A DNA stretch of 64,000 nt, taken from CAZYBU01 sp964645775. Its GTDB lineage: Bacteria > Spirochaetota > UBA4802 > UBA5550. The notes under the pieces are model-generated. The model did no database searches. It saw only the letters and a list, made by a program, of their open reading frames with translations, and was not told the DNA's origin. Shown here one piece after another: positions 52,531 to 61,573 of this stretch (the stretch's first letter is position 1; each line of letters opens with the position of its first letter). Where the stretch lies: contig CAZYBU010000011.1 of assembly GCA_964645775.1 (NCBI GenBank), positions 16,462-80,461 on the forward strand, given 5' to 3'. A program made the position numbers and the translations under genes.

Positions 52531-53856
52531 ATGGAGAATCCTGTTTTTGACATAGATAACCTGGGTGAAAGGACAATTCCCTCACCTTTAAAATATATGG
52601 GAGCAGGCTTATCTGGCTTTTTCGCTTCTGATTCAAGAAGAATGCTTTATGACATCTGGGTCGATGATGGTTCTCTTACAGACCCCTCAAGTACCCTGGA
52701 GGTCGCCGGACCCAGAGAAAAACTATATTTTAATCCCGGTAAAATCAGGACAGCGATCGTTACCTGCGGAGGGCTCTGTCCGGGAATAAATGATGTCATT
52801 CGTTCCATAGTTATGGAATCGTGGTATCATTATGGAAACAAAGTGATAATGGGAATACGGTACGGGTATAACGGTCTCCATCCTGAAAAGAATTACGAAC
52901 CCATAGAATTGAATCCGGAAATTGTCGAAGACATCCACATGGATGGTGGGACGATCCTCAGTTCTTCCCGGGGTGGGACCGAGAATATGGAGATTCTTGT
53001 GGACACTCTTCAGAGGATGGGAATCAGTATCCTCTATGCCATTGGGGGGGACGGGACACTCAAGGGAGCCCACGCCATACATGAGATAGCCCGAAAGAGG
53101 GGATATGAGCTCGCCGTTATAGGTGTCCCCAAGACCATCGATAATGATATCAGTTTTATTCAGCGATCTTTCGGCTTTGAAACAGCCTTTTCCCGGGCCG
53201 TCGACGCAATTCGATCAGCTCACGTGGAGTCCAAAGGCGCCCCAAACGGTATCGGCCTGGTGAAACTTATGGGAAGACATTCCGGATTCATCGCGGCAAC
53301 CGCCTCTCTGGCCATGAATGATGTAAATTACGTCTTTGTCCCGGAAGTTCCCTTCTGCCTTGAAGGCGAGAAGGGATTTCTTAATCATCTTGAAGAGCGG
53401 CTCCGCAGGCGACAACACGCGGTTATCTGTCTTGCAGAGGGCGCGGGACAGGACTTGATGCAGAATGATTCCTCGAAGGTGGGCCGGGACCCCTCGGGGA
53501 ATATCAAACTCATGGACATCGGCATTTACATGAAGGAAAAAATTAATGAATTCTTTACTGAACGTAAAATGGAAGTAAATGTCAAGTATATAGACCCCAG
53601 TTATATGATACGGAGCGCGCCGGCAGTACCCACCGACTCGGTCTATTGCGCCATCCTGGGCCAGCACGCCGTTCACGCGGGAATGTCGGGCAAGACAGAT
53701 ATGGTTATCGCACAATGGAACAATATATACACGCATATTCCGATAGAGGTCGCGATTTCAAAACGAAAAAAGATAAAGCCTGATTCTTCTTTCTGGTACA
53801 GTGTCATGGCGGCCACAGGTCAGCCGGAATTCCTGGAATGCGATGGAGACGAATAG
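52531..53856 (+). CDS. pfk: 6-phosphofructokinase (long, TP0108-type)
   Basis: 441 residues from the ATG with GGAGGG upstream. The phosphofructokinase motifs CGGLCPGINDVIR, IGGDGTLKGA (172-176 is GGDGT) and PKTIDND (200-206) are present. A glycine after GGD favours ATP, whereas Lys in PKTIDND is usual in PPi enzymes; the mixed pair resembles the ATP-dependent long enzymes of trypanosomes and spirochaetes. Catalyses the committed step of glycolysis. An alternative TTG start lies at 52504. Confidence 0.92.
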   Translation: MENPVFDIDNLGERTIPSPLKYMGAGLSGFFASDSRRMLYDIWVDDGSLTDPSSTLEVAGPREKLYFNPGKIRTAIVTCGGLCPGINDVIRSIVMESWYHYGNKVIMGIRYGYNGLHPEKNYEPIELNPEIVEDIHMDGGTILSSSRGGTENMEILVDTLQRMGISILYAIGGDGTLKGAHAIHEIARKRGYELAVIGVPKTIDNDISFIQRSFGFETAFSRAVDAIRSAHVESKGAPNGIGLVKLMGRHSGFIAATASLAMNDVNYVFVPEVPFCLEGEKGFLNHLEERLRRRQHAVICLAEGAGQDLMQNDSSKVGRDPSGNIKLMDIGIYMKEKINEFFTERKMEVNVKYIDPSYMIRSAPAVPTDSVYCAILGQHAVHAGMSGKTDMVIAQWNNIYTHIPIEVAISKRKKIKPDSSFWYSVMAATGQPEFLECDGDE

Positions 53857-53864
53857 ACCGCCTG

Positions 53865-54449
53865 ATGGAACTGCACAGGCATACCCGCCTTTTTAACAGG
53901 ATTGCACCGATCTACAGGCTGTTCTTCAGGTGGCAGGTCAAATCCTATTCCCATGTAATATTTCGTCACAAAAACCTGATCCTGGCGGGAGAGGGTGAAA
54001 GAATACTGGATGCAGGGTGCGGAACCGGAGCATTTGGAGCAGCACTTTCCCGTTTCGGTTATACCGTAATTGGTGCCGATCTTGCGGGAGGGATGGTTCG
54101 TCAGGGGATTCGGGAAAACCAGATCTGTATCCATGCCGATGCACTGGGGAATCTCCCGTTCAGGGATAACACCTTCTCAACGGTGACCGCGGCCTACATG
54201 GCACACGGTCTCTCATCAGAGCTTCGCAGAAGACTCTATCCCGAACTGAGGCGTGTCAGCAGTAGACAGGTCATCCTGCATGACTGGGGAACTGTCAGGA
54301 ACCCGATAACGGACCTGGTAGAGTGGCTCGAAGGAGGGGATTATTTCAATTTTATACGAACAGGTTTGAACGAAATGAAGGAACATTTTTCAAGAGTGGA
54401 TGTCGTATCCGTTGGAACACAACAAAACTGGTATATTTGCAGAGTATAG
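53865..54449 (+). CDS. Class I SAM-dependent methyltransferase
   Basis: About 194 residues. ILDAGCGTGAFGAAL is the SAM-binding loop, VIGADLAGGMV the acidic strand-two loop, and NLPFRDNTFSTV the motif that follows in small-molecule methyltransferases. The N-terminus (FNRIAPIYRLFF) recalls the ubiquinone/menaquinone methyltransferase group. Substrate unknown. ATG 53838, overlapping pfk, is the alternative start. Confidence 0.75.
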   Translation: MELHRHTRLFNRIAPIYRLFFRWQVKSYSHVIFRHKNLILAGEGERILDAGCGTGAFGAALSRFGYTVIGADLAGGMVRQGIRENQICIHADALGNLPFRDNTFSTVTAAYMAHGLSSELRRRLYPELRRVSSRQVILHDWGTVRNPITDLVEWLEGGDYFNFIRTGLNEMKEHFSRVDVVSVGTQQNWYICRV

Positions 54450-54459
54450 GCGTCGTTAC

Positions 54460-55314
54460 ATGAAAAAAATCATCTTTCCAATATCGGTAATAATCATTCT
54501 GGCAGGCTCGGTCGTTTTCATTTTCGGGGGGTCCACACAAGGCAAAGACGGGCAGGTTTTTCTTAAGGAGAAAGATGGGGCCCGGGAGATTTATAGTAGC
54601 TGCACAGAGACCGGACTCTTAGAAGAATCCTGGAGGTTGAAAATCACGATCTGGTCGCTTTCCCTTTTCCCCGGTCGCGTGGAGCAGGGATGGTACGACC
54701 TTGAATCGGGTGAACCTCTTTCACATCTATGGATAAGACTCTTCCGGGGAGAAAGGAAGAGTGTCCCGGTAAGGCCGGGTGATACCGAGAAAGAGATACT
54801 GTTTCGTATCGAGAAATGCGTGAAGAATGATTTTCCCATTATGGCACAGGCGATAAATGAAAAGGGATTATACATGGAGGGCATGCTTTTTCCAGGTGTA
54901 TATCCCTGCCGGCACCAGGAAGCGGAATCGATGTTCCAGGATATGCTTGATGCCTTTGTCCAGGTTGCCCGCTCGAAAGGATATACGCGTGACGGTATTA
55001 TCCTTGCGTCCATGATTCAGAAATCGGGGCTTCCATGGGAATATTATCCTGACCTGGCGGCCATGTATTCGAACAGGCTTCGCCAGGGGATTCCCCTGTG
55101 TTTAAAGGCTACGCGCCAATATGCGGAAAGCAGAGGACTCCCCCCGCTTGCGTACGATACCTGCGCCGGGAGAGGCCTCCCTCCGGGACCTCTATGCTCA
55201 CCTGGAGAAGTAGCTCTTGCATCGGCACATAACCCCCCAAACCGTCCCTGGCTCGATTATGTTGAGAAACAGGATGGCACCATTCAGTTTACCGAAACTG
55301 TTGAAGATAGATAA
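54460..55314 (+). CDS. MltG/YceG-like membrane protein with substituted catalytic residue
   Basis: 284 residues: one N-terminal transmembrane helix (about 4-23) and an extracytoplasmic domain. MltG landmarks appear in order: EGMLFPGVYPC (for EGxLFPDTY), GIILASMIQKSG (for LASIVEKE), YSNRLRQGIPL (for NRLxxGMxLQ) and GLPPGPLCSPGEVALASA (for GLPPGPICNPG). The catalytic glutamate is Gln187. The QSDPTVIYG strand has also diverged. Probably not an active endolytic transglycosylase; perhaps a glycan-binding relative. Confidence 0.72.
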   Translation: MKKIIFPISVIIILAGSVVFIFGGSTQGKDGQVFLKEKDGAREIYSSCTETGLLEESWRLKITIWSLSLFPGRVEQGWYDLESGEPLSHLWIRLFRGERKSVPVRPGDTEKEILFRIEKCVKNDFPIMAQAINEKGLYMEGMLFPGVYPCRHQEAESMFQDMLDAFVQVARSKGYTRDGIILASMIQKSGLPWEYYPDLAAMYSNRLRQGIPLCLKATRQYAESRGLPPLAYDTCAGRGLPPGPLCSPGEVALASAHNPPNRPWLDYVEKQDGTIQFTETVEDR

Positions 55315-55322
55315 TATACCTG

Positions 55323-55351
55323 TTGACAATCCGTATCCTGTGACAACAAAT
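55323..55351 (+). promoter_or_regulatory. Promoter candidate for the repeat lipoprotein gene
   Basis: TTGACA (55323-55328), 17-base spacer and ACAAAT (three matches). The -35 is perfect, the -10 weak. AGGAG lies about ten bases before the ATG at 55381. Confidence 0.3.
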
Positions 55352-55380
55352 AGGGTATTTCCCGATCAGGAGTAAAGATC

Positions 55381-56385
55381 ATGTTTAGAGCGTCCTTTTT
55401 AACACTGATCTGTGCAGTTCTTCTGGGTTGCACGATAACCACCACCTCGACCTCGGATGCAAATCCCCTTATGAGGAGACAGGCTCCCGCTGATGACCGG
55501 CCGTCCTATTCCTATGTTCCAGAACCTTCCGGCACATGGATGGCCTATGACCGGAGCAATCGTTCCAGGAAGCCGATTCCATTTCAATTCAAAGGCAGGT
55601 ATGTCGATGCGAAATGGGGAGGGTATCCCGCCCATTACGGATGGAAGATCAAGGGAAATGAACTGCACATGCACGCAGCAACAGGTCGAAAGGTCTATAA
55701 TAACATCATGTTGAAATGGAGATGGTCTCCCCGCAACAGGGCATGGATAGGCATATCGGGAAAGAACAGGTCTTATATCCTGACGAAGCGTAAGCCTGAA
55801 TGGTACAGGCCCGCCAGGGAGACCCGTCCAGACCCTCTTTACCGAAGGCAGGTGCCGGAAAGGGATACGCATAACAGGTATAACGTACCGGTTCCGTCAG
55901 GTACATGGAAGGCCTATGATCGAAGCGACCGGTCCCGGAAACCGCTCCCCTTCGATTTTAAGGGAAGGTATGTCGATGTTAAATGGAAGGGGTATCCCGC
56001 CCATTACGGATGGAAGATCAAGGGAAATGAGCTGCACATGCACGCGGCAACAGGTCGAAAGGTCTACAATAATATCATGCAAAAATGGAGATGGTCTGCG
56101 AGACGCAAGGCCTATGTCGGAATTTCCGGTAATAATAAAAACCTGATTCTGACAAAAGATCAGCCGGAATGGTATCGTCCGCCATCCCGGAAAAAGAGAA
56201 GATCTAATCCCCTTTTTCATCGCCAGAAACCGGAGGGAAGCTTTTATTATGATTACAGGAATCCCGTGTCTCCCACCGGCGAGAGGATGGCCTACCCCGG
56301 AGATAATCGACAAAACCGCTTATGGGTGAAAGATAATGGGAGAGAGGCTTCTTATGTACAGAGACACAGGCAAGAATGTTTGTAA
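55381..56385 (+). CDS. Lipoprotein with a duplicated ~123-residue domain and a broken third copy
   Basis: 334 residues. Lipobox VLLG-Cys17. Unit one (about 28-150) and unit two (about 151-275) share PSGTW-x-AYDRS, GYPAHYGWKIKGNELHMHAA and TGRKVYNNIM-x-KWRWS. A third copy starts NPLFHRQKPEGS but is shortened, then shifted out of frame, ending early. Rich in Trp, Tyr, Lys and Arg; a basic surface protein that might bind glycans or nucleic acid. Family not recognised. AGGAG precedes the ATG. Confidence 0.75.
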   Translation: MFRASFLTLICAVLLGCTITTTSTSDANPLMRRQAPADDRPSYSYVPEPSGTWMAYDRSNRSRKPIPFQFKGRYVDAKWGGYPAHYGWKIKGNELHMHAATGRKVYNNIMLKWRWSPRNRAWIGISGKNRSYILTKRKPEWYRPARETRPDPLYRRQVPERDTHNRYNVPVPSGTWKAYDRSDRSRKPLPFDFKGRYVDVKWKGYPAHYGWKIKGNELHMHAATGRKVYNNIMQKWRWSARRKAYVGISGNNKNLILTKDQPEWYRPPSRKKRRSNPLFHRQKPEGSFYYDYRNPVSPTGERMAYPGDNRQNRLWVKDNGREASYVQRHRQECL

Positions 56386-56447
56386 CCGTGTCATGCAAAA
56401 ATGGCAATAGTCGTCTCCCCGACTTCGGGGCTATGCCGGTATTTCCT
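55462..56447 (+). repeat. Three tandem ~370-bp coding units, the third decayed
   Basis: Units one (55462-55830) and two (55831-56205) keep very high DNA identity, for example across GGATGGAAGATCAAGGGAAA. The third (56206-56447) matches at its head and again at ATCATGCAAAAATGG-like and GTCTCCCCGACTTCGGGG positions, with a deletion, a frameshift and stops between. Confidence 0.75.
56386..56447 (+). pseudogene. Out-of-frame tail of the third lipoprotein unit
   Basis: In another frame the bases around the stop read DTGKNVCNRVMQKWQ-stop, matching ATGRKVYNNIMQKWRW of unit two. Further on, VSPRLRGYAGIS-stop matches WSARRKAYVGIS. The conserved order shows a former third repeat rather than chance. 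Confidence 0.7.
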
Positions 56448-56521
56448 GAGACAACCGGCATCTGCTCCTGCGTCCGAACCAGGCTGCTTAACAGGTGAGC
56501 GCTGTGGAGAAGGAAAAGGAA

Positions 56522-57217
56522 ATGACAGAAACAGGCCCCAATGGGGAGAGAACAGGTGTCGATTATAATGAAGTAATTGATATCAGGTACAGAAAAAGAC
56601 TCAACAGCCAGAAAAACATTACAAAGCTTGAAGGAGTCGTCCGGGAGGATGGATTTATTGAGCAGCCCTATAGGTATGCCCTGGGGCTGGGCGAAGCGCA
56701 CTTCAAGGCATTTGAGAAGGAGCTGGACAAACTCATCGAACGATTCCCGTGGACAAAGAAAAAGTACTTCAAGTTTATCATGCATGAACTTGTCCTGAAC
56801 ACGCAGATATCCATGCTACGGGAATTCGTCCGTCGCATCCCTCATGGGAAGATGTCGGCCGGTTACTTTAACTGTACAATCTATATCAATGACCAGTTCT
56901 GCAGCGCGGGTATCGAAGAATATGGTGATTTTTTCGATTACTACGGTTTTCTGGAAACCATGGGACTTCCGGATAACGAAGAGGAATACTATGATGATAT
57001 GATGGAGGAATACGTCAACGAACTGAGTGACCTTTCATCGAATAAACTGAAACTGGTGCTTAAGCAGGATGATCGACTTATAGTGCCGGATGGTTCCAAT
57101 AGTCTTGGTCTCCAGATGATAGAAAGCGCAACAGACCAGGATTTCTATATTACATCCTTCTACAAGGATAAGAGATACATGTGGAAACGCATAACCTTCC
57201 GGATAGAGAATAACTGA
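56522..57217 (+). CDS. Hypothetical protein, possibly a degenerate HATPase-like domain
   Basis: 231 residues, soluble and acidic. FIMHELVLNTQISMLREFV resembles the N box helix of anti-sigma-factor kinases (ELVLNA), and SNSLGLQMIESATDQDF could correspond to their GLxLI region, but the ATP-binding DxGxG is not evident. Otherwise unrecognised. ATG at 56522 is chosen for the GGAA just upstream; a GTG at 56495 is open. Confidence 0.5.
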   Translation: MTETGPNGERTGVDYNEVIDIRYRKRLNSQKNITKLEGVVREDGFIEQPYRYALGLGEAHFKAFEKELDKLIERFPWTKKKYFKFIMHELVLNTQISMLREFVRRIPHGKMSAGYFNCTIYINDQFCSAGIEEYGDFFDYYGFLETMGLPDNEEEYYDDMMEEYVNELSDLSSNKLKLVLKQDDRLIVPDGSNSLGLQMIESATDQDFYITSFYKDKRYMWKRITFRIENN

Positions 57218-57274
57218 TTCCCGCTCATGACGGACAAAAATGGCGAACGAATGGCGAACGAAAGGAGGAAAAGG

Positions 57275-57784
57275 ATGTTCGACTTTTCCAAACTGACACC
57301 TCTGCCTAACCGCATGGAACATACATGTTTCGGTTGCGGTGACATGAATGAATGCGGATTGCAGATGAGGTTTCACACAGACGGCAAGGATGTTTACTCA
57401 CGACTGACTATTCCCGGGCATCTCTCCGGATGGCAGAATCTTGCTCATGGAGGAGTCATCTCCACGGTCCTCGATGAGATCATGAGCTGGACAACGGTGT
57501 TTAATTTTAGAAAGCTGTTTCTTACCAGGGGGATGTCGGTGGAATATATTAAGCCCATCCTGGTGGGAAAGGAGATATATGCCCACGGAAGGATTATTGA
57601 TCTGAAATCAGACAGGGAAGCCCACCTGGAGGGAGAGATACTCGATGCTGATGGAACTCGTCTCGCGTCTGCCACATCCAGGTTTATTTTGTTCAGTTTT
57701 GAAAAGGCGCTTGAAAAGGGGATGATGGACGAAACGACCCTGAGAAAGTTCAGGGATTTCGTAGAAAGCGTCACTCTACCTTAA
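57275..57784 (+). CDS. PaaI-type hotdog thioesterase
   Basis: 169 residues. CFGCGDMNECGLQMRFH is the typical N-terminal CxGxGxxNxxGL motif, and NLAHGGVISTVLDEIMSW the hotdog helix with its conserved HGG and acidic residue. It likely hydrolyses an acyl-CoA; substrate unknown. ATG at 57275 has AGGAGG upstream. Converges on, and overlaps by 14 bases, the chemotaxis receptor gene. Confidence 0.85.
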   Translation: MFDFSKLTPLPNRMEHTCFGCGDMNECGLQMRFHTDGKDVYSRLTIPGHLSGWQNLAHGGVISTVLDEIMSWTTVFNFRKLFLTRGMSVEYIKPILVGKEIYAHGRIIDLKSDREAHLEGEILDADGTRLASATSRFILFSFEKALEKGMMDETTLRKFRDFVESVTLP

Positions 57785-59702
57785 AATAATCGACTCGTTT
57801 TTCAAGGTTTTCCGCCATCTCAGCTATCTCCTTAGCATTATTGGCCAGGCTATCCGCGCCGTCAGCATTCTGCTGGGTGAGGTCATTTATGCTTGTTATG
57901 GATTTCATGACTTCGTTGACTGCGTTCTTCTGTTCCTGGGAGCCCATGCGGACTTCATCTGATTTTTCCTTAACATCCTGTATACTCTGACTTACGGTTT
58001 CATTCTTGTCACGTTGTTTCTGCATGGCCTGATATATTTCGTTGATTTTTCCGCTGATCGAATCGATGGCGTAAACGATCATGCTAATGCTTTCAATGGT
58101 ACTGTTAACGTTTGTCATTCCCTGAGTGATTTCATCTTCATTCTGCTTAATGAGTTGATCTATCTCCTTCAGACTCGTTGCTGTTTCATCCGCGAGCTTG
58201 GATATTTCGTCGGCAACAACCGCGAAGCCACGTCCCTGTTCACCGGCCCGGGCCGCCTCGATAGAAGCGTTCAGGGAAAGGAGGTTAATCTGGTCCGATA
58301 TATCATTAATAATGCTGATGATATTTGATACCCTTGAAGAGCTCTCATTGATCTTTCCCATACTGTTGTTCATCAGTTTAAGCGATTCATTGCCAGATTG
58401 AGCCTGGCCAGATATGTTGTCTGAGAGCTCCTGGGCCGTGGATATGTCCCGCCCCACAGACTCAATCAATTCCGAAAGTTCTTTGAACTCTTCAACCATG
58501 GATGTCGTGCTGCTGAACTGGTAGTCAGAATTATTCGATATGTTGTCTATACCGGCCGCGATTTCCTCCATGGTGGCAGTAACCTCTTCCGCGCCGGCGG
58601 CCTGGCTCTGGGCATTTTCGGAAAAAGAGCTGATGGTACTCGAGAGTTGATTCGAGTAGGTAGAGAGTTTTTTAGCTATGGTCATTACATCTGAGACAAC
58701 GGAACGGATCCTTGAGATGAAGGTATCAACATTATACGCGAGTTCGTCCATTTCATGATTAATCAGTTTGCCGGTCACCTCGCATTCGCTGCAGTCCTGG
58801 ATGCGTCCCTCTGCAATAGGAGGACAGTAGGCCTCCCGTCCTTTACGGTAGGCCAGAGAGCCCGCTATCTCTGAGCAGTCTGAGACCTTTTCTCCGTAGC
58901 AGGGGCAGTCTTCGATACCGCAGTCAATGAGATCGCTGCAGACCACCCCGTGTGTATGGACTTTCATGGTGAGATCTCCCTCGCCCACGGCCAGTTCGCG
59001 TATCCGGTGAGTAAAGGAACGGATAGGTGAGGTGATAGAGCCGATAAGGAAGCGTACGAAAAAGAACGTGAAGACCATGGAGATGCCGCCAATAATCAGG
59101 ATCGACCGGTTAATAATGATGGATACCCTGTTGGCGTCACGATAGAGAGCTTCAACCCGGTTCTCAAATTTCTGACTGATGTCTCTGCTAAGATGGGTTA
59201 CCTGATAAATGGCGTCTTTGTAAGGATTGATGGCAATATTGGCTTCCTGAGGTGTGGTTATCTCTCCCTCATCGATCTTTTTTACAGTTTTTCGAAATCC
59301 TTCCCTGTAATAGTCCAATTTATCATGCAGTACCTTCATGGTCTCTTCAAGATTAACAAAACCGAGATCCTTCATGAATTTTTCAGCAATTTCAAGGTTG
59401 TCATTCATCCTCTCGATTTTCTCTTCCCAGAGACGCATACACTTTTCCTGATTATCTCTGCTGACTTCAATATTGAGAAAATAGTCTTTTTCATGACGCC
59501 GAATATGTATGGGCAGTGTTTCCAGTTCTTTCATGACCTCGACTGATTCATAATGGTCCAGGATGACTGTCAGGGTCGTGTTTATTCTACTGTTTGCATA
59601 ATAAACAGCCCCTGCTACGATGAGTAGAAAGAAAACGACTCCGGTGGAGGCTACGATAAGGGTTGTTCGAATACGCATGGGAGGAATGTTAAAACGTTTC
59701 AT
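57771..59702 (-). CDS. Methyl-accepting chemotaxis protein with cysteine-rich HAMP insert
   Basis: 643 residues: TM1 (about 14-36), a helical periplasmic sensor, TM2 (about 199-220), HAMP, and the signalling domain with its hairpin tip (LNASIEAARAGEQGRGFAVVADE). Between HAMP helices lie eight cysteines (255, 261, 266, 268, 276, 293, 304, 307) in about 55 residues, spaced like a metal or Fe-S site. A redox or metal sensing role is inferred. GAGGG precedes the ATG. Confidence 0.9.
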   Translation of the reverse strand: MKRFNIPPMRIRTTLIVASTGVVFFLLIVAGAVYYANSRINTTLTVILDHYESVEVMKELETLPIHIRRHEKDYFLNIEVSRDNQEKCMRLWEEKIERMNDNLEIAEKFMKDLGFVNLEETMKVLHDKLDYYREGFRKTVKKIDEGEITTPQEANIAINPYKDAIYQVTHLSRDISQKFENRVEALYRDANRVSIIINRSILIIGGISMVFTFFFVRFLIGSITSPIRSFTHRIRELAVGEGDLTMKVHTHGVVCSDLIDCGIEDCPCYGEKVSDCSEIAGSLAYRKGREAYCPPIAEGRIQDCSECEVTGKLINHEMDELAYNVDTFISRIRSVVSDVMTIAKKLSTYSNQLSSTISSFSENAQSQAAGAEEVTATMEEIAAGIDNISNNSDYQFSSTTSMVEEFKELSELIESVGRDISTAQELSDNISGQAQSGNESLKLMNNSMGKINESSSRVSNIISIINDISDQINLLSLNASIEAARAGEQGRGFAVVADEISKLADETATSLKEIDQLIKQNEDEITQGMTNVNSTIESISMIVYAIDSISGKINEIYQAMQKQRDKNETVSQSIQDVKEKSDEVRMGSQEQKNAVNEVMKSITSINDLTQQNADGADSLANNAKEIAEMAENLEKRVDYFKVE

Positions 59703-59974
59703 GGTCCCTCATAATATGCTTGGATATCACAATATATTGCGTCCCGGTATACCCGTCAAGATAAAAGGCGCCGTATATATCTATGAATTTCAAAATACCG
59801 TTCCTGTCATGCAGATGGATAACCCATCATTATACCAGACATGATTGGTTGTTCCGATTGTCGAGAACAGTCTTCTGGCATATTATCATTTAACTATTTA
59901 TTTAAAGTCAATAATGCTTGACAACCATCATATTATGTTAAGGATACATAAATACTCTGCGAATGGAGGCACAT

Positions 59975-60550
59975 ATGAGAAAAATCGGACTTGTCGCAAC
60001 TCTACTCACAGGACTCATGTTTATAACGGTCATGATGCTTGATTCAACTTCAGCACAGTCAGGTATGAAATTCATGAGTCCCGCTTTCGCCGGTAAGCTG
60101 TGTAACGCATGGAATCAATCCAGTTTGCCTGCCGCCCTGGGAGAAGGGGGATCTGACTGGATAAGCCAGGGAGAGCTGGAAGGCAAACAGACAATGGTTT
60201 TCTGGGTCAAGAACTGTTCAACTCCCAAAGTGCAGTTAACAGTAGAGAACCAGAACGGGAAAGCTGTCTGCACCTATGGAGGTGCCGCTCAGAGTTCCAG
60301 TCCGGACTGGAAGATATATCCACCCACTGATAAGTGGTATAAATGCGCGACCGGGGTAAACCCCATGTGGCAACTTATGGGCAACTTTAAGGGGGACATG
60401 GGAACAGCCATGAAGAACATGGGCAACTTCAAGATATTCTTTAAAGTCGTTGGTGGCCTGGCTAAGAGTAACAACGCTGATTATAAATCAGGCTGTAATC
60501 TGGACAGCGGCCAGATCGAAGAGATAGAAGAATATATAAGAGAGATGTAA
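59975..60550 (+). CDS. Exported protein, SCP2-like
   Basis: 191 residues with a signal peptide (VATLLTGLMFITVMMLDSTSAQ). The mature part has four or more cysteines and a segment MGNFKGDMGTAMKNMGNFK that resembles the sterol carrier protein 2 core (FMSGKxKIKGDMGLAMK). A periplasmic lipid-binding role is suggested, with low confidence. GGAGG precedes the ATG; a strong terminator follows, so it is monocistronic. Confidence 0.55.
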   Translation: MRKIGLVATLLTGLMFITVMMLDSTSAQSGMKFMSPAFAGKLCNAWNQSSLPAALGEGGSDWISQGELEGKQTMVFWVKNCSTPKVQLTVENQNGKAVCTYGGAAQSSSPDWKIYPPTDKWYKCATGVNPMWQLMGNFKGDMGTAMKNMGNFKIFFKVVGGLAKSNNADYKSGCNLDSGQIEEIEEYIREM

Positions 60551-60566
60551 TGTTACCCCTGACGTT

Positions 60567-60595
60567 AAAACCCCGACCTGGTCGGGGGTTTTTTT
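60567..60595 (+). terminator. Rho-independent terminator, same core as at 7534
   Basis: AAAACCCCGAC-CTG-GTCGGGG followed by seven T. The hairpin core is identical to the one at 7534-7558. Confidence 0.9.
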
Positions 60596-60640
60596 AGAAT
60601 TTATTCTTGCAAGTACCGATTCCTGAAAAAACATATCGTT

Positions 60641-61573
60641 ATGATATATAATTCAATACTGGAAACAATCGGCAAAACGCCTCTTGTCCGTTTAAACAGG
60701 TTGCCGGGGAAAGCTACAGCGGAGATCTTTGCCAAGCTTGAATATTTCAATCCCGGTGGTTCCGTTAAGGACAGGATGGCCCTGGCTCTTATCGAGGATG
60801 GTGAAACGAGGGGACAACTGAAACCGGGCGGGACAATCGTCGAACCTACCAGTGGAAATACAGGTATCGGTCTTGCGCTTGTAGCGGCTGTAAGGGGTTA
60901 CAATTGTATCCTGGTTATGCCGGAAAGCATGAGTCTTGAACGAAGAAAGATGATAGCTTCTCTCGGGGCTAAAGTTGAACTTACACCTGCAGATGGAGGC
61001 ATGAAAGGCGCACTGGCCAGGGCTGATGAACTGCTGGATGAGATTGAGGGAGCCTGGTCTCCGGGCCAGTTCTCCAATCCTGCCAACCCGGAAATGCACA
61101 GACGAACAACGGGACCTGAGATCTGGCAGCAGACAGAGGGGCGACTCCACTATCTTGTGGCCGGTATAGGAACAGGAGGCACCTTTACCGGCTCTGTCCG
61201 CTTTCTTAAGGAGAAGGACCCGGGAATAAGGGCGGTGGCCGTGGAACCTGCCGACTCTCCCGTCCTGAGCGGAGGAGCAGGAGGGCCCCACCGCATACAG
61301 GGCATAGGTGCCGGATTTATCCCTGAGGTTGTCGATCGAGAATTGCTGGATGAAATTATTACCGTAGAATCGGAGAAGGCGATTGAAATATCCCGCCTGC
61401 TCTCCCGGGAGGAGGGGATAACAGCCGGAATCTCTGCCGGCGCTGCTGTTCAGGCGGCCCTTGAACTGGCGGCCAGACCAGGTATGGACCGTAAACGTAT
61501 TGTTGTTATTATCCCTGATACTTCTGAGAGGTATCTCTCGACGGTTCTCTTTGAGGATAGTGATGGTGCCTGA
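60641..61573 (+). CDS. cysK: Cysteine synthase (O-acetylserine sulfhydrylase)
   Basis: 310 residues. The PLP lysine is in NPGGSVKDRMA; PTSGNTGIGLA, GIGTGGTFTG and GISAGAAV complete the fold-type II signature. Makes cysteine from O-acetylserine and sulfide. No strong ribosome site before ATG 60641. Overlaps the serine acetyltransferase gene, which supplies its substrate, by 11 bases. Confidence 0.94.
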   Translation: MIYNSILETIGKTPLVRLNRLPGKATAEIFAKLEYFNPGGSVKDRMALALIEDGETRGQLKPGGTIVEPTSGNTGIGLALVAAVRGYNCILVMPESMSLERRKMIASLGAKVELTPADGGMKGALARADELLDEIEGAWSPGQFSNPANPEMHRRTTGPEIWQQTEGRLHYLVAGIGTGGTFTGSVRFLKEKDPGIRAVAVEPADSPVLSGGAGGPHRIQGIGAGFIPEVVDRELLDEIITVESEKAIEISRLLSREEGITAGISAGAAVQAALELAARPGMDRKRIVVIIPDTSERYLSTVLFEDSDGA

